Shown here: positions 53,607-61,758 of the stretch, one piece after another | Layout of the letters: every line of letters begins with the position of its first letter | How positions within the stretch are numbered: position 1 is the stretch's first letter | NCBI RefSeq assembly: GCF_000527095.1 | Contig: NZ_AZUN01000001.1 | Location: forward strand, 248,001 to 312,000 | Source of the DNA: Methylomicrobium lacus LW14 | GTDB taxonomy: Bacteria; Pseudomonadota; Gammaproteobacteria; Methylococcales; Methylomonadaceae | Direction: 5' to 3' | Length of the DNA: 64,000 bases | Translations under genes and position numbers: made by a program | Notes under the pieces: generated by a model | The model's input: only the letters and a program-made list of their open reading frames with translations | What the model was told of the DNA's origin: nothing | Database searches by the model: none

Positions 53607-54011
53607 CTATCTGTCTCGGGATGAATAGCGGCTGGCTTGCGGTTTTCTTCCGGCATAAACGGCCAGCAATAACCAGGCGAGCAAAAAACAGACGCCGCCA
53701 AACGGCGTGATCATGCCGAGCTGTTTCAAATCCATGATCGCGAGCAGATACAAACTGCCCGAGAACAGTACAATCCCGATCAGCATCAGCCAGCCGGCCC
53801 AGTTCAGTAGTCTGGACGTGGGATCGTCGCGGCGCACCAGGGCGATGCCGATCAGTCCGAGCGCATGCCACATCTGATAACTGGCGCCGGTGTGATAGAC
53901 CGTCAGCATTTCCGGGCTGAGCACATTTTTCAGGCCATGCGCGCCGAACGCGCCCATGCCGACTCCAATGAAGGCGCAGATCGCGCCGAAAAACAGAAAA
54001 ATCGATTGCAT
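53607..54011 (-). CDS. DUF423 membrane protein
   Basis: A 134-residue protein with four hydrophobic helices and the DUF423 pattern: FFGAICAFIGVGMGAFGAHGLKN at the start, then TGASYQMWHALGLI and FSGSLYLLAI and ITPFGGVCFLLAWLLLA. Function unknown. The gene follows moaB by a single base on the same strand, so they form one unit. Confidence 0.9.
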   Translation of the reverse strand: MQSIFLFFGAICAFIGVGMGAFGAHGLKNVLSPEMLTVYHTGASYQMWHALGLIGIALVRRDDPTSRLLNWAGWLMLIGIVLFSGSLYLLAIMDLKQLGMITPFGGVCFLLAWLLLAVYAGRKPQASRYSSRDR

Positions 54012-54012
54012 C

Positions 54013-54531
54013 TCAGATTTCCTTCAGTCTCGGCATCAGCTGGACCAGGTTGCAGGGTTTGGTGCGGGCATCGAGTTGGTCCTTGATCAAGCCGTCCCAG
54101 GCGGTGCGGCAGGCGCCGGAGGAGCCGGGCAGGCAGAACAGATAGGTGCCGTTCGCGACGCCGGCGATCGCCCGCGACTGGATCGTCGAGGTCTTGATGT
54201 CCTGGTAGGACAGCATCCGGAAAGTTTCTCCGAAGCCGTCAAGGACTTTGTCGAGCAAAGGCTTGACCGCTTCGGGGGTGCCGTCGCGGCCGGTCACGCC
54301 GGTGCCCCCGGTCGTGATCACGACATTCACTTCATCGTTGGCGATCCAGTCCGAGACGACGGCCCGAATCCGATAGACATTATCGGGCACGATCCTTTTT
54401 TCGACGACATGGTGGCCTGCATCTGCCGCGCGTTCGACCAGAGTCTTGCCGGAAGTGTCGTCGGCCTCGGTGCGCGTGTCCGAGACGACCAACACGGCAA
54501 TGTTTAAGGGCAGGAAAGATTTCGTCATCAA
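54013..54531 (-). CDS. moaB: Molybdenum cofactor biosynthesis protein MoaB
   Basis: A 172-residue protein of the MoaB/MogA fold. The molybdopterin-binding loop is VITTGGTGVTGRDGTPEAV, and the start is NIAVLVVSDTRTEADDTSG. The C-terminal GTYLFCLPGSSGACRTAWDG region (key part FCLPGSSGA) is typical of MoaB. It probably adenylylates molybdopterin. Runs with the DUF423 gene. Confidence 0.93.
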   Translation of the reverse strand: MMTKSFLPLNIAVLVVSDTRTEADDTSGKTLVERAADAGHHVVEKRIVPDNVYRIRAVVSDWIANDEVNVVITTGGTGVTGRDGTPEAVKPLLDKVLDGFGETFRMLSYQDIKTSTIQSRAIAGVANGTYLFCLPGSSGACRTAWDGLIKDQLDARTKPCNLVQLMPRLKEI

Positions 54532-54579
54532 GGGTTCATGTGCGGTTTAGTAGCCCGCACATGTTACCAGCATTGCAGA

Positions 54580-55944
54580 TTATCGCAAGACGACGAAGAA
54601 ACCTTCCTGTCCGCGCTGAATATTGATCATCAGCGGCGCGCTCGGATCGGCGGCCTGTTTCAATTCCTCCATGCTGTGAACGCGGAAGCGGTTGGCCGTC
54701 ACGATCACGTCGCCGGGCCTGAGGCCCACACGCCAGGCATAGGAGGCGGTATTGATCTTTTCGATCAGGATGCCTTCGACCTGATCTTTCGAGGTGGAGC
54801 CCAATACCGTGCCTTTTAGGGTCGGATGCAGTTTTTCGCCGTTCAGGTGCAGGCGTTCAGGCTTGCCGATTGTCGCGGTGACTTGTTTTTTTTCATTGCC
54901 GCGATAGAACTCGATATTCACTTGCTCGCCGATTTGCAGGAGCCCGACGATATTGCGTATCTCATGGCTGTTCTTGATCGGCTTGCCGTTGGCCGCGACG
55001 ATCACATCGCCGGGTTCGAGGCCGGCCTTGGCGGCAGGCGAATTGCTTTCGATCCGGCTGATCACCGCTCCCTGGCGGTTGGTCAGGTTGAAGGCATTGA
55101 CCAGGTCGGGCGTCAAATCCTGTGTCGTGACGCCGAGCAGTCCGCGCCGAACTTCGCCGTGCTTGACCAGGGAGTCCTTGATGCTCGCGATCATGTTGGA
55201 GGGAATCGCAAAGCCGATCCCGACGTTGCCGCCGCTCGGTGCGAGAATCGCAGTATTCATGCCGATAAACTCGCCGTTCAGATTGACCAGGGCGCCGCCC
55301 GAATTGCCAGGGTTGATCGAGGCGTCGGTCTGAATGAAGTCCTCATAGCCTTCGATGCCGAGTCCTGAACGTCCGAGCGCGCTGATGATGCCTGAGGTGA
55401 CTGTTTGGCCGAGACCGAACGGGTTGCCGATCGCGACGACGAAATCGCCGACTTTCAACTGGCTCGAATCGGCCATCGGCAGTTCGGTCAGGTTATCATC
55501 CGGAATCTGGATCACCGCGACATCGGCTTCCGGGTCGGCGCCGACCAGATGCGCGTCGAGTTGGCGGCCGTCGCTCAAGGTCACCATGATCTTGTCCGCC
55601 TTGTCGATCACATGGTTATTGGTCAGCACATAGCCCTTGTCGCTGTCGATGATTACGCCGGAACCGAGGCTGCTTTTCTGCTGCTGGCGCGGCGATTGAT
55701 TGGGCAGATTAAAAAAGTGCCGGAAAAAGGGGTCTTGCAGCAAAGGATTTTGCTCGACTTCGATTTTGGTGGTCGTCGAAATATTCACCACCGCCGGCAT
55801 GCTTTTTTCGAGCATCGGGGCCAGCGACGGCATGCTCTGGCCGCCCAGGAAAGCCGGCAGCGCCGCGCTTGCGGGGGGAGTCAATCCGAAGCCAAGAGAT
55901 AAAAGAACCGGTATCGCAAAGTGTTTTCCAATATTTTTTCTCAT
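54580..55944 (-). CDS. degQ: DegQ/DegP-type periplasmic serine protease
   Basis: A 454-residue protein starting at the ATG whose complement ends at 55944; a frame 16 codons longer is unlikely. Signal peptide (about 1-27). Trypsin-like triad: His in LTNNHVIDKADKI, Asp in ADVAVIQIPDDN, Ser in NPGNSGGAL. Two PDZ domains follow, one beginning about 268 (LLGVTTQDL) and one near 375. It is a folding-stress protease/chaperone. Its promoter region faces the cyclic-nucleotide/rhodanese gene and holds a 16-base palindrome. Confidence 0.93.
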   Translation of the reverse strand: MRKNIGKHFAIPVLLSLGFGLTPPASAALPAFLGGQSMPSLAPMLEKSMPAVVNISTTTKIEVEQNPLLQDPFFRHFFNLPNQSPRQQQKSSLGSGVIIDSDKGYVLTNNHVIDKADKIMVTLSDGRQLDAHLVGADPEADVAVIQIPDDNLTELPMADSSQLKVGDFVVAIGNPFGLGQTVTSGIISALGRSGLGIEGYEDFIQTDASINPGNSGGALVNLNGEFIGMNTAILAPSGGNVGIGFAIPSNMIASIKDSLVKHGEVRRGLLGVTTQDLTPDLVNAFNLTNRQGAVISRIESNSPAAKAGLEPGDVIVAANGKPIKNSHEIRNIVGLLQIGEQVNIEFYRGNEKKQVTATIGKPERLHLNGEKLHPTLKGTVLGSTSKDQVEGILIEKINTASYAWRVGLRPGDVIVTANRFRVHSMEELKQAADPSAPLMINIQRGQEGFFVVLR

Positions 55945-56009
55945 AGAGATTCCCAAGCGAGTTAAACGAGGCAGTAGATAATATAGGATCAAAAATGTTT
56001 AAAACAAGG

Positions 56010-56025
56010 CCCCATGATCATGGGG
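56010..56025. promoter_or_regulatory. Perfect 16-base palindrome in divergent spacer
   Basis: CCCCATGATCATGGGG lies in the 204-base spacer between the divergent degQ and CNBD-rhodanese genes. It may be an operator for a dimeric regulator; it lacks a T-run and both genes start outward from it, so it is not likely a terminator. No factor can be named. Confidence 0.4.
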
Positions 56026-56148
56026 GTATCGCTACAAAGGCTTTGTTTTTTTGCTATAGCGTGAAGTTATTCAATATTCCGGCAGGTTTTAGAACAGGCC
56101 GATGTGTTCGAACTATGCTTTAATAGTGTTAATTGCATTAATGGACCG

Positions 56149-57486
56149 ATGGCGATAGATGTGAATTCAGAAGATACCTTGCGCATTCGCAAGCTGGTTC
56201 CTTTGGCAACCTTGCCGGGGCCTTTGTTCAATGACTTGTGCAACGAGGTGGTGATAGAAGAGGTTAAGGATAGAGCGTTGTTTAAAAGAGGGGATACGGA
56301 TAATCACTTGTTCTACCTGATCGATGGCGAGGTCGCGCTACAGGCGGACGGTCTGGTGATCGATGTGATCTCCTCTGCGCATGAGTCGTCCAAATTTGCC
56401 TTGGCGCACCAATTGCCGAGAAAGATCGATGCGGTTGCGAAAGGCGTGGTGCGATTTGTCCGGCTTGATGCGGACCGGGTCAATAACCCGCCGCAACTGG
56501 AATATAAGGAAGAAAAAAACATGATGGTGGTTGAAGAAGATATTGATGAAGAATCAGGCGACTGGATGACGGGGCTATTGAAATTACCGATCATTCAGCG
56601 CTTGCCGCCGGCCAATTTGCAGAAGGTATTGATCGCGCTGGAAGAGGTGGTTGTGGAGCAGGGCGAAGTGATCATCGAACAAGGCGCTGTTGGCGATTAT
56701 TTTTATTTCTTGAACAGCGGCCAATGCGCCGTAACGCGGAAGCCCACGCCCAATTCAAAGGATATCCGCCTGGCTGTGCTCGAAAAAGGCGAGATTTTCG
56801 GCGAGGATGCGTTGATTACCGATGCGCCGCGTACGGTTTCGGTCACCGCGCTGACCGACATGTCGTTATTGCGACTGAGCAAAAAGCAGTTCATCAGCCT
56901 GATCAAGGCGCCTTCGCTGGCCTTCGTCAGTTACGAAGAGTTGCCTGCGCTGCTGCAGGGGGGCGCGGCGGTGCTGGATATTCGTTCGCCGGATGAATTC
57001 GACAAACACCATCTTGACGGCGCGATCAATGTGCCGTTCTTCTCGCTGCGGATGCAATTCAAAAACTTGAACCGGGACAAGCCGGTGGTTGTCATTTGCC
57101 GAGACGGGCGATCCAGCGAGGCGGGTGCATTTTTTCTGCTGAAGAACCGCTATAAGGCGGTCATTCTGAAGGGCGGCATGGCGTCCATCGCGGAGGCCGA
57201 GCAAACCGAGGAAATCCAGGAGCAGGTCGAAGCGACGGCCGAGACGCTGCCGCAATTGGAGCAGGAGGATACTTTCGAGCTGAAGAAACAGGCTGCCAGC
57301 CCGGAGGAGCTGCTTCAGAAACTCAAAACGGAGAATGAAGCATTAAGGCGAGCCGTCAGGCAGCTCAACGAGAAATGTAACAGGTTGGACATGGAAAAGA
57401 AACAGATCGAAGACCGCTTCGTGATGTTGTCCAAGCATTTCGAGCAACTCAAGCAGATGCTGCAAACACTCAAAAATAAGGCCTGA
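56149..57486 (+). CDS. Two cyclic nucleotide-binding domains, rhodanese and coiled coil
   Basis: A 445-residue soluble protein from the ATG at 56149 (MAIDVNSED); an earlier in-frame ATG is possible. The N-terminal CNBD-like domain has ALFKRGDTDNHLFYLIDGEV. The second CNBD (about 140-260) is better kept: VIIEQGAVGDYFYFLNSGQCAV and KGEIFGEDALITDAPRTVSV. Next is a rhodanese domain (about 270-370) with the active loop VVICRDGRSSEAG, so Cys is kept. The end (about 395-445) is a coiled coil. A link between a nucleotide signal and sulfur handling is suggested by the fusion but unproven. No transmembrane segment. Confidence 0.88.
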   Translation: MAIDVNSEDTLRIRKLVPLATLPGPLFNDLCNEVVIEEVKDRALFKRGDTDNHLFYLIDGEVALQADGLVIDVISSAHESSKFALAHQLPRKIDAVAKGVVRFVRLDADRVNNPPQLEYKEEKNMMVVEEDIDEESGDWMTGLLKLPIIQRLPPANLQKVLIALEEVVVEQGEVIIEQGAVGDYFYFLNSGQCAVTRKPTPNSKDIRLAVLEKGEIFGEDALITDAPRTVSVTALTDMSLLRLSKKQFISLIKAPSLAFVSYEELPALLQGGAAVLDIRSPDEFDKHHLDGAINVPFFSLRMQFKNLNRDKPVVVICRDGRSSEAGAFFLLKNRYKAVILKGGMASIAEAEQTEEIQEQVEATAETLPQLEQEDTFELKKQAASPEELLQKLKTENEALRRAVRQLNEKCNRLDMEKKQIEDRFVMLSKHFEQLKQMLQTLKNKA

Positions 57487-57495
57487 AAATAACCG

Positions 57496-57536
57496 CCCGG
57501 ACGAAACCACGGACAAAACGCCGTGGTGGGTCCGGG
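57496..57536. terminator. Hairpin between convergent genes
   Basis: CCCGGA pairs with TCCGGG and, inside, CCACGG with CCGTGG. It sits just after the CNBD-rhodanese gene and ahead of the end of rpmG. No T-run follows, so its strength is uncertain. Confidence 0.45.
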
Positions 57537-57556
57537 AGAGCGGACTGAACGCGAGC

Positions 57557-57712
57557 TTATTTGATCTTCGCTTCCTTATAGATCACATGCTTGCGGACAA
57601 CCGGGTCGAACTTTTTGATTTCCATTTTTTCAGGCATGGTTCTTTTGTTTTTGGTCGTGGTATAGAAATGACCCGTGCCTTCGGTGGATATCAATTTAAT
57701 TTTATCGCGCAT
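57557..57712 (-). CDS. rpmG: 50S ribosomal protein L33
   Basis: A 51-residue protein on the minus strand, with an AAGGAG site before its ATG. It begins MRDKIKLISTEGTGHFYTTT and later has KKFDPVVRKHVIYKEAK, the family hallmark. No Cys zinc knuckles are present, so it is the zinc-free form. It follows rpmB by 12 bases, the usual rpmB-rpmG operon. Confidence 0.95.
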   Translation of the reverse strand: MRDKIKLISTEGTGHFYTTTKNKRTMPEKMEIKKFDPVVRKHVIYKEAKIK

Positions 57713-57724
57713 TTTTCTTTCTCC

Positions 57725-57961
57725 TTACACTTTTTGACCGCGGCCACGCAGGTCCGCCAGAACCACGTCGATGCCTTTTTTGTCGATGATCCGCATGCCT
57801 TTGGTCGAAACTCTCAGGCGTACCCAGCGGTTTTCGCTTTCCACCCAAAATCTGTGATGTTGCAGATTAGGCAAAAAGCGGCGGTTGGTTTTGTTGTTCG
57901 CGTGCGAAACGTTGTTTCCGGTAACAGGATGTTTACCCGTTACTTGACAGACTCTAGACAT
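57725..57961 (-). CDS. rpmB: 50S ribosomal protein L28
   Basis: A 78-residue protein with the L28 hallmark: MSRVCQVTGKHPVTGNNVSH, then NKTNRRFLPNLQHHRFW and VSTKGMRIIDKKGID. Usual length for the gammaproteobacterial form. First gene of rpmB-rpmG. Confidence 0.97.
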   Translation of the reverse strand: MSRVCQVTGKHPVTGNNVSHANNKTNRRFLPNLQHHRFWVESENRWVRLRVSTKGMRIIDKKGIDVVLADLRGRGQKV

Positions 57962-58274
57962 GATTACCCTCTATGTGTCTTGATTCAAAAGTTAATCTAA
58001 CTTTATACCAAAATTTCTTTTCAAGGTAAATAACTCCCGATAAAATAAACCGGAAATTGCCCGGCGAGTTCTGATTTTGACAGCACTGACGCGGCGCAGG
58101 CTGTTTTTTGCTGCCCCAAAGCAGTGATAATATAGACGCGCACGGCTCCCTCTATCGGTATGGACGCCAATCAGCATGGACGCGGCTTCATTATCGTTCC
58201 ATCAAGAGGATGGGCGATTCATCCGCACACTGGCGCGGGAACCCCTTTATTTCAAGTCAACGAACGGGAAAACA
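57962..58274. other. Divergent promoter region of rpmB and gshB
   Basis: This 313-base spacer lies between the divergent rpmB and gshB genes. It holds a perfect -35 TTGACA at 58077-58082 without a good -10 at the usual distance on the plus strand, and a GATAAT at 58126-58131 that could be a -10 for gshB. No small gene is supported. Confidence 0.4.
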
Positions 58275-59222
58275 ATGTCAATCAAGCTCGGCATGGTGAT
58301 GGATTCCATCCAGAAGATCAATATCAAAAAAGATACCAGCTTTGCGATGCTGCTCGAAGCGCAGGCCAGAGGCTGGGAACTGCATTACATGGAATTGAAC
58401 GATCTTTATCTGCGCAATGGCCGGGCTTATGCGCGCACCCGCATGGTGTCGGTTAAGCGGGATCCACAACGCTGGTTCGAGTTTCATCAGGAGCAAGACC
58501 TGTCTCTGGATCAGCTCGACGTGATCCTGATGCGCAAGGATCCGCCGTTCGACCAGGAATACATCTATGCCACCTACTTGCTGGAACGCGCGGAAAGTTT
58601 GGGTGTCTATGTGGTGAACAAACCGCAGTCGCTGCGCGATGCGAACGAGAAGCTGTTTACCGCGTGGTTTCCGCAATGCTGCGCCGAAACGCTGGTGGCC
58701 AGAGAACCCGAAAGGATTCGCGCTTTTCTGCAAGAGCAGGGCGAGATTATTTTGAAACCCCTGGATGGCATGGGCGGCACCTCGATATTCCACTTGCGCC
58801 GGGGCGACCCCAATCTGAGCGTGATACTCGAAACGATGACACGTTATAATACGCGCTATGTGATGGCGCAAAAATATTTGCCCGAGATTGTCGACGGCGA
58901 CAAGCGCATCCTGTTGGTGAACGGCGAGGCGGTGCCTTATGCGCTGGCGCGGATTCCGGCGCCGGGCGAAACACGCGGCAATTTGGCGGCTGGCGGCCGT
59001 GCCGAGGGCCGAAAGCTGACCGAGCGCGATTGGTGGATCGCCAAGCAGGTCGGGCCGACGCTGAAGGAAAAAGGCCTGGTGTTTGCGGGCATCGATGTGA
59101 TCGGCGATACCTTGACCGAAATCAACGTGACCAGTCCGACTTGCGTGCAGGAACTGGACCGCGAGTTCGGCCTGAATATTGCCGGTATGTTGATGGATCA
59201 TATCGAGAGTACGATTGCCTGA
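58275..59222 (+). CDS. gshB: Glutathione synthetase
   Basis: A 315-residue ATP-grasp enzyme from the ATG at 58275 (MSIKLGMVMDSI); the longer open frame upstream does not fit the family. It joins gamma-glutamylcysteine and glycine. Key regions are IKKDTSFAMLLEAQ, ATP-binding ILKPLDGMGGTSIFHL, RILLVNGEAVPYALARIP and the metal-binding EINVTSPTCVQELD. First gene of the row gshB, tonB, yqgE, ruvX, pyrR, pyrB, pyrC'. Confidence 0.96.
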   Translation: MSIKLGMVMDSIQKINIKKDTSFAMLLEAQARGWELHYMELNDLYLRNGRAYARTRMVSVKRDPQRWFEFHQEQDLSLDQLDVILMRKDPPFDQEYIYATYLLERAESLGVYVVNKPQSLRDANEKLFTAWFPQCCAETLVAREPERIRAFLQEQGEIILKPLDGMGGTSIFHLRRGDPNLSVILETMTRYNTRYVMAQKYLPEIVDGDKRILLVNGEAVPYALARIPAPGETRGNLAAGGRAEGRKLTERDWWIAKQVGPTLKEKGLVFAGIDVIGDTLTEINVTSPTCVQELDREFGLNIAGMLMDHIESTIA

Positions 59223-59223
59223 T

Positions 59224-60144
59224 ATGATGAGTCGCGCGATATTCGAACCCACGACGACACCCGGCAATGATACGATTCTGGCCTTCTGGGTTGTTGCGGC
59301 GGCCCTGCATGTGCTGATCATTCTGGGCGTCGATTTTTCCGAATCGACGCCGGAAGAATTCAAGCGCTCGATCGAGATCACGCTGGTCGATACGCCAGCC
59401 AAGAAAGCGCCCAAACAGGCGAAAATGCTGGCACAGGAAAATCAGGTAGGCGCCGGCGAACAGGATATCAAGCCGAAGCCGCAAGCCCAGAAAATCGCCA
59501 ATGAGGGCAATAGCCGGGAAAGCAAGCATCTGGTAAAGGCCGAACCGGAACAGCAGCCGAGTCGGCCGAAGGTCCAGAAAAAAGTCGTCACTCAGCAAAA
59601 GTCCGAAAAGAAGATTGCCGAGGTGAAAGCGGCGCCGGTGCCCGACAAAAAGGAACCCGCGGCCGAGGCGCGCCATCATCCGGTCCTGACGCCCGAGGCG
59701 CTGCAGCAACAGATTACGCAGTTGGGCACTGAAATTCGTGACAGACAGCTGAGCGGCGAGCAAAGCAAGATCAAATCCGTCAGCATGGTCAGTGCGCATA
59801 AATATCTTGCGTCGCAGTACCTGAAAGACTGGGAAAACAAAGTCGAAAGAGTGGGAAATCGTAATTATCCCGAAGTCGCCTCGAAGAAAAATCTTTTGGC
59901 TACAATTAAATCGGACAGTGTGTCATTAGCCATGGATGTCGGCATCAATGCTGACGGCAGCATCTACAGCATCCGGATCAGTAAATCCTCGGGGATTCCG
60001 GAGCTCGACGAAGCGGCCAAAAACATCGTCCGGATGAGTGCGCCGTTCGCTCCGCTGCCTCAGGATTTGTTGAAGGAACTGAATGTCCTGGTGTTGACAC
60101 GGGTCTGGAAGTTCTCCGATGTGTCGGGCATTACGACGCGCTAA
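59224..60144 (+). CDS. tonB: TonB-family energy transducer
   Basis: A 306-residue protein from the ATG at 59224, one base after the gshB stop; a TTG nine bases earlier is also in frame. One N-terminal membrane helix (AFWVVAAALHVLIILGVDF), a Lys/Pro/Gln-rich periplasmic linker, then a C-terminal TonB domain with SLAMDVGINADGSIYSIRIS and SGIPELDEAAKNIVRMSAPF. It is in the place usual for this gene after gshB. Drives outer-membrane receptors. Confidence 0.9.
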   Translation: MMSRAIFEPTTTPGNDTILAFWVVAAALHVLIILGVDFSESTPEEFKRSIEITLVDTPAKKAPKQAKMLAQENQVGAGEQDIKPKPQAQKIANEGNSRESKHLVKAEPEQQPSRPKVQKKVVTQQKSEKKIAEVKAAPVPDKKEPAAEARHHPVLTPEALQQQITQLGTEIRDRQLSGEQSKIKSVSMVSAHKYLASQYLKDWENKVERVGNRNYPEVASKKNLLATIKSDSVSLAMDVGINADGSIYSIRISKSSGIPELDEAAKNIVRMSAPFAPLPQDLLKELNVLVLTRVWKFSDVSGITTR

Positions 60145-60190
60145 ACCGTTGCAGCCTGTGCAGTAATCTTAGACACTTTAAGTGATAGCC

Positions 60191-60754
60191 ATGAACGAAG
60201 CGACCTATCTAAACAATCAATTCATCATCGCGATGCCGAATCTGGCCGATCCGAATTTTTTTCATACGGTCACCTACATGTGTCAGCATAATCGCGAGGG
60301 CGCTCTGGGCATCGTGATCAACCGCTCGACCGGCATGAAGCTCGGCGAAATTTTCAAGCAAATGGATATTCGCGTGACCTCCGATACGGCCGCCGATGCG
60401 CCGATTTATGCCGGCGGGCCGGTGCAGCAGGATCGCGGCTTCGTCGTGCATACCACCTGCGGGCAATGGGATGCGACGATGCCGGTTTCCGATACGATTT
60501 CGCTGACCACCTCGCGCGATGTGATCGAGGCGATCGCGCTCGGCGAGGGGCCGGAACGCTTTCTGGTCGCGCTGGGTTATGCGGGTTGGGGCGAGGGCCA
60601 GCTCGAGAAAGAAATTCGCGACAATGCCTGGCTCAATTCGCCGTTCGGCACCAAGGTCTTGTTCGATCTGCCGATCGATATGCGCTGGGCGGCGGCGGCC
60701 GGGCAAATCGGCGTCGATATCAACCAGCTGACGATGCCGGCGGGACATGGCTGA
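60191..60754 (+). CDS. YqgE/AlgH family protein
   Basis: A 187-residue protein from the ATG at 60191; a GTG three codons before is possible. Family landmarks: FIIAMPNLADPNFFHTV, EGALGIVINRSTGMKLGE, YAGGPVQQDRGFVVH and ALGYAGWGEGQLEKEI. AlgH was linked with alginate control in Pseudomonas but the biochemical function is unknown. Its end overlaps the ruvX start by 8 bases. Confidence 0.94.
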   Translation: MNEATYLNNQFIIAMPNLADPNFFHTVTYMCQHNREGALGIVINRSTGMKLGEIFKQMDIRVTSDTAADAPIYAGGPVQQDRGFVVHTTCGQWDATMPVSDTISLTTSRDVIEAIALGEGPERFLVALGYAGWGEGQLEKEIRDNAWLNSPFGTKVLFDLPIDMRWAAAAGQIGVDINQLTMPAGHG

Positions 60755-61247
60755 GAGTTTTTCTAGCCGCTCGAAAGCTTCCGAACGCAGGGATCCTCTG
60801 GCACCGAAACAGTCCGGCGATACTTATCTAGGCTTCGATTTCGGCACCAAGAAAATCGGCGTCGCGGTCGGGCAGACCACGACCATGACCGCAAGTCCGC
60901 TGCAAACGCTCCGGGCGGTCAATCAACAGCCGAACTGGCAGGGCATCGCCGAGTTGATCCGCGACTGGCAACCGGCCGGGCTGGTGGTCGGCATTTCGCG
61001 GCAGGCGAACGGCGAAGATAATCCTGTCACGCCGCGTATGTTAAAATTCTGCCGGCAACTGGAAGGCCGTTTCGGTCTGCCGGTCTACCCGCAGGACGAA
61101 ACCCTGTCGACCTTCGAGGCCAAACAACTCTTGTTCGACGAGGTCAGCGTCAGCGCGACGAAACTCTGGGAAGTCCAGGATCAACTGGCCGCACAGCTTA
61201 TTTTGCAAACCTGGCTTAACGCCCGCCATCGAGAAAATGAATCCTAA
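60747..61247 (+). CDS. ruvX: Holliday junction resolvase-like RuvX/YqgF
   Basis: A 166-residue RNase H-like protein. The first acidic motif is LGFDFGTKKIGVAVG, later PAGLVVGISRQANGEDN and PQDETLSTFEAKQLL. Known mainly for processing of pre-16S rRNA 5' ends; the resolvase name is historical. The first 25 residues are a polar extension. It overlaps both neighbours (yqgE by 8 bases and pyrR by 11). Confidence 0.93.
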   Translation: MAESFSSRSKASERRDPLAPKQSGDTYLGFDFGTKKIGVAVGQTTTMTASPLQTLRAVNQQPNWQGIAELIRDWQPAGLVVGISRQANGEDNPVTPRMLKFCRQLEGRFGLPVYPQDETLSTFEAKQLLFDEVSVSATKLWEVQDQLAAQLILQTWLNARHRENES

Positions 61248-61755
61248 CCACATCGACATTCCTGAACTGATCGACCAATTGGCCGACCGGCTGAAAGCCC
61301 TCATTGCCGAACGTAAACTGACTAATCCCTTGCTGATCGGCATCCGCACCGGTGGCGTCTGGATCGCCGAGCGCCTGCATCAAAAACTGCAAATTCAGGA
61401 GCCTTTGGGACTCTTGGATATTTCTTTTTACCGCGACGATTTTTCGCAAATCGGCATGAATCCGAAGGTCAAGCCGAGCCAGTTGCCGCCCCAACTCGAA
61501 GGCCGCGACATCATTCTGGTCGATGACGTGTTTTATACCGGCCGGACGATCCGGGCCGCGTTGAATGAGATATTCGATTACGGGCGCCCGAATCAGGTCG
61601 TGCTGGCGGTGCTGATCAAGCGCGACGGCAAGCAGATTCCGATCGCGCCCGATTGTGTTGGCATGCGTATCGAGCTGAATCCGGGCCAACGCATCAAGCT
61701 GACCGGGCCGGAGCCTTTAGGCGTGCATGTCGAATTGGTCAAGGGAGCGGCGTAA
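61237..61755 (+). CDS. pyrR: PyrR bifunctional regulator/uracil phosphoribosyltransferase
   Basis: A 172-residue protein with the phosphoribosyltransferase fold: GIRTGGVWIAERLHQKL and the PRPP loop DIILVDDVFYTGRTIRAAL. Typical of Gram-negative PyrR, where it acts mainly as an enzyme or may regulate. Overlaps ruvX and precedes pyrB by 3 bases; the three pyr genes form one operon. Confidence 0.94.
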   Translation: MNPNHIDIPELIDQLADRLKALIAERKLTNPLLIGIRTGGVWIAERLHQKLQIQEPLGLLDISFYRDDFSQIGMNPKVKPSQLPPQLEGRDIILVDDVFYTGRTIRAALNEIFDYGRPNQVVLAVLIKRDGKQIPIAPDCVGMRIELNPGQRIKLTGPEPLGVHVELVKGAA

Positions 61756-61758
61756 CCG

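Noticed and set aside
58278..59414. Minus-strand frame of 378 codons opposite gshB and tonB
   Set aside because: It spans two real genes on the other strand and has no family features.
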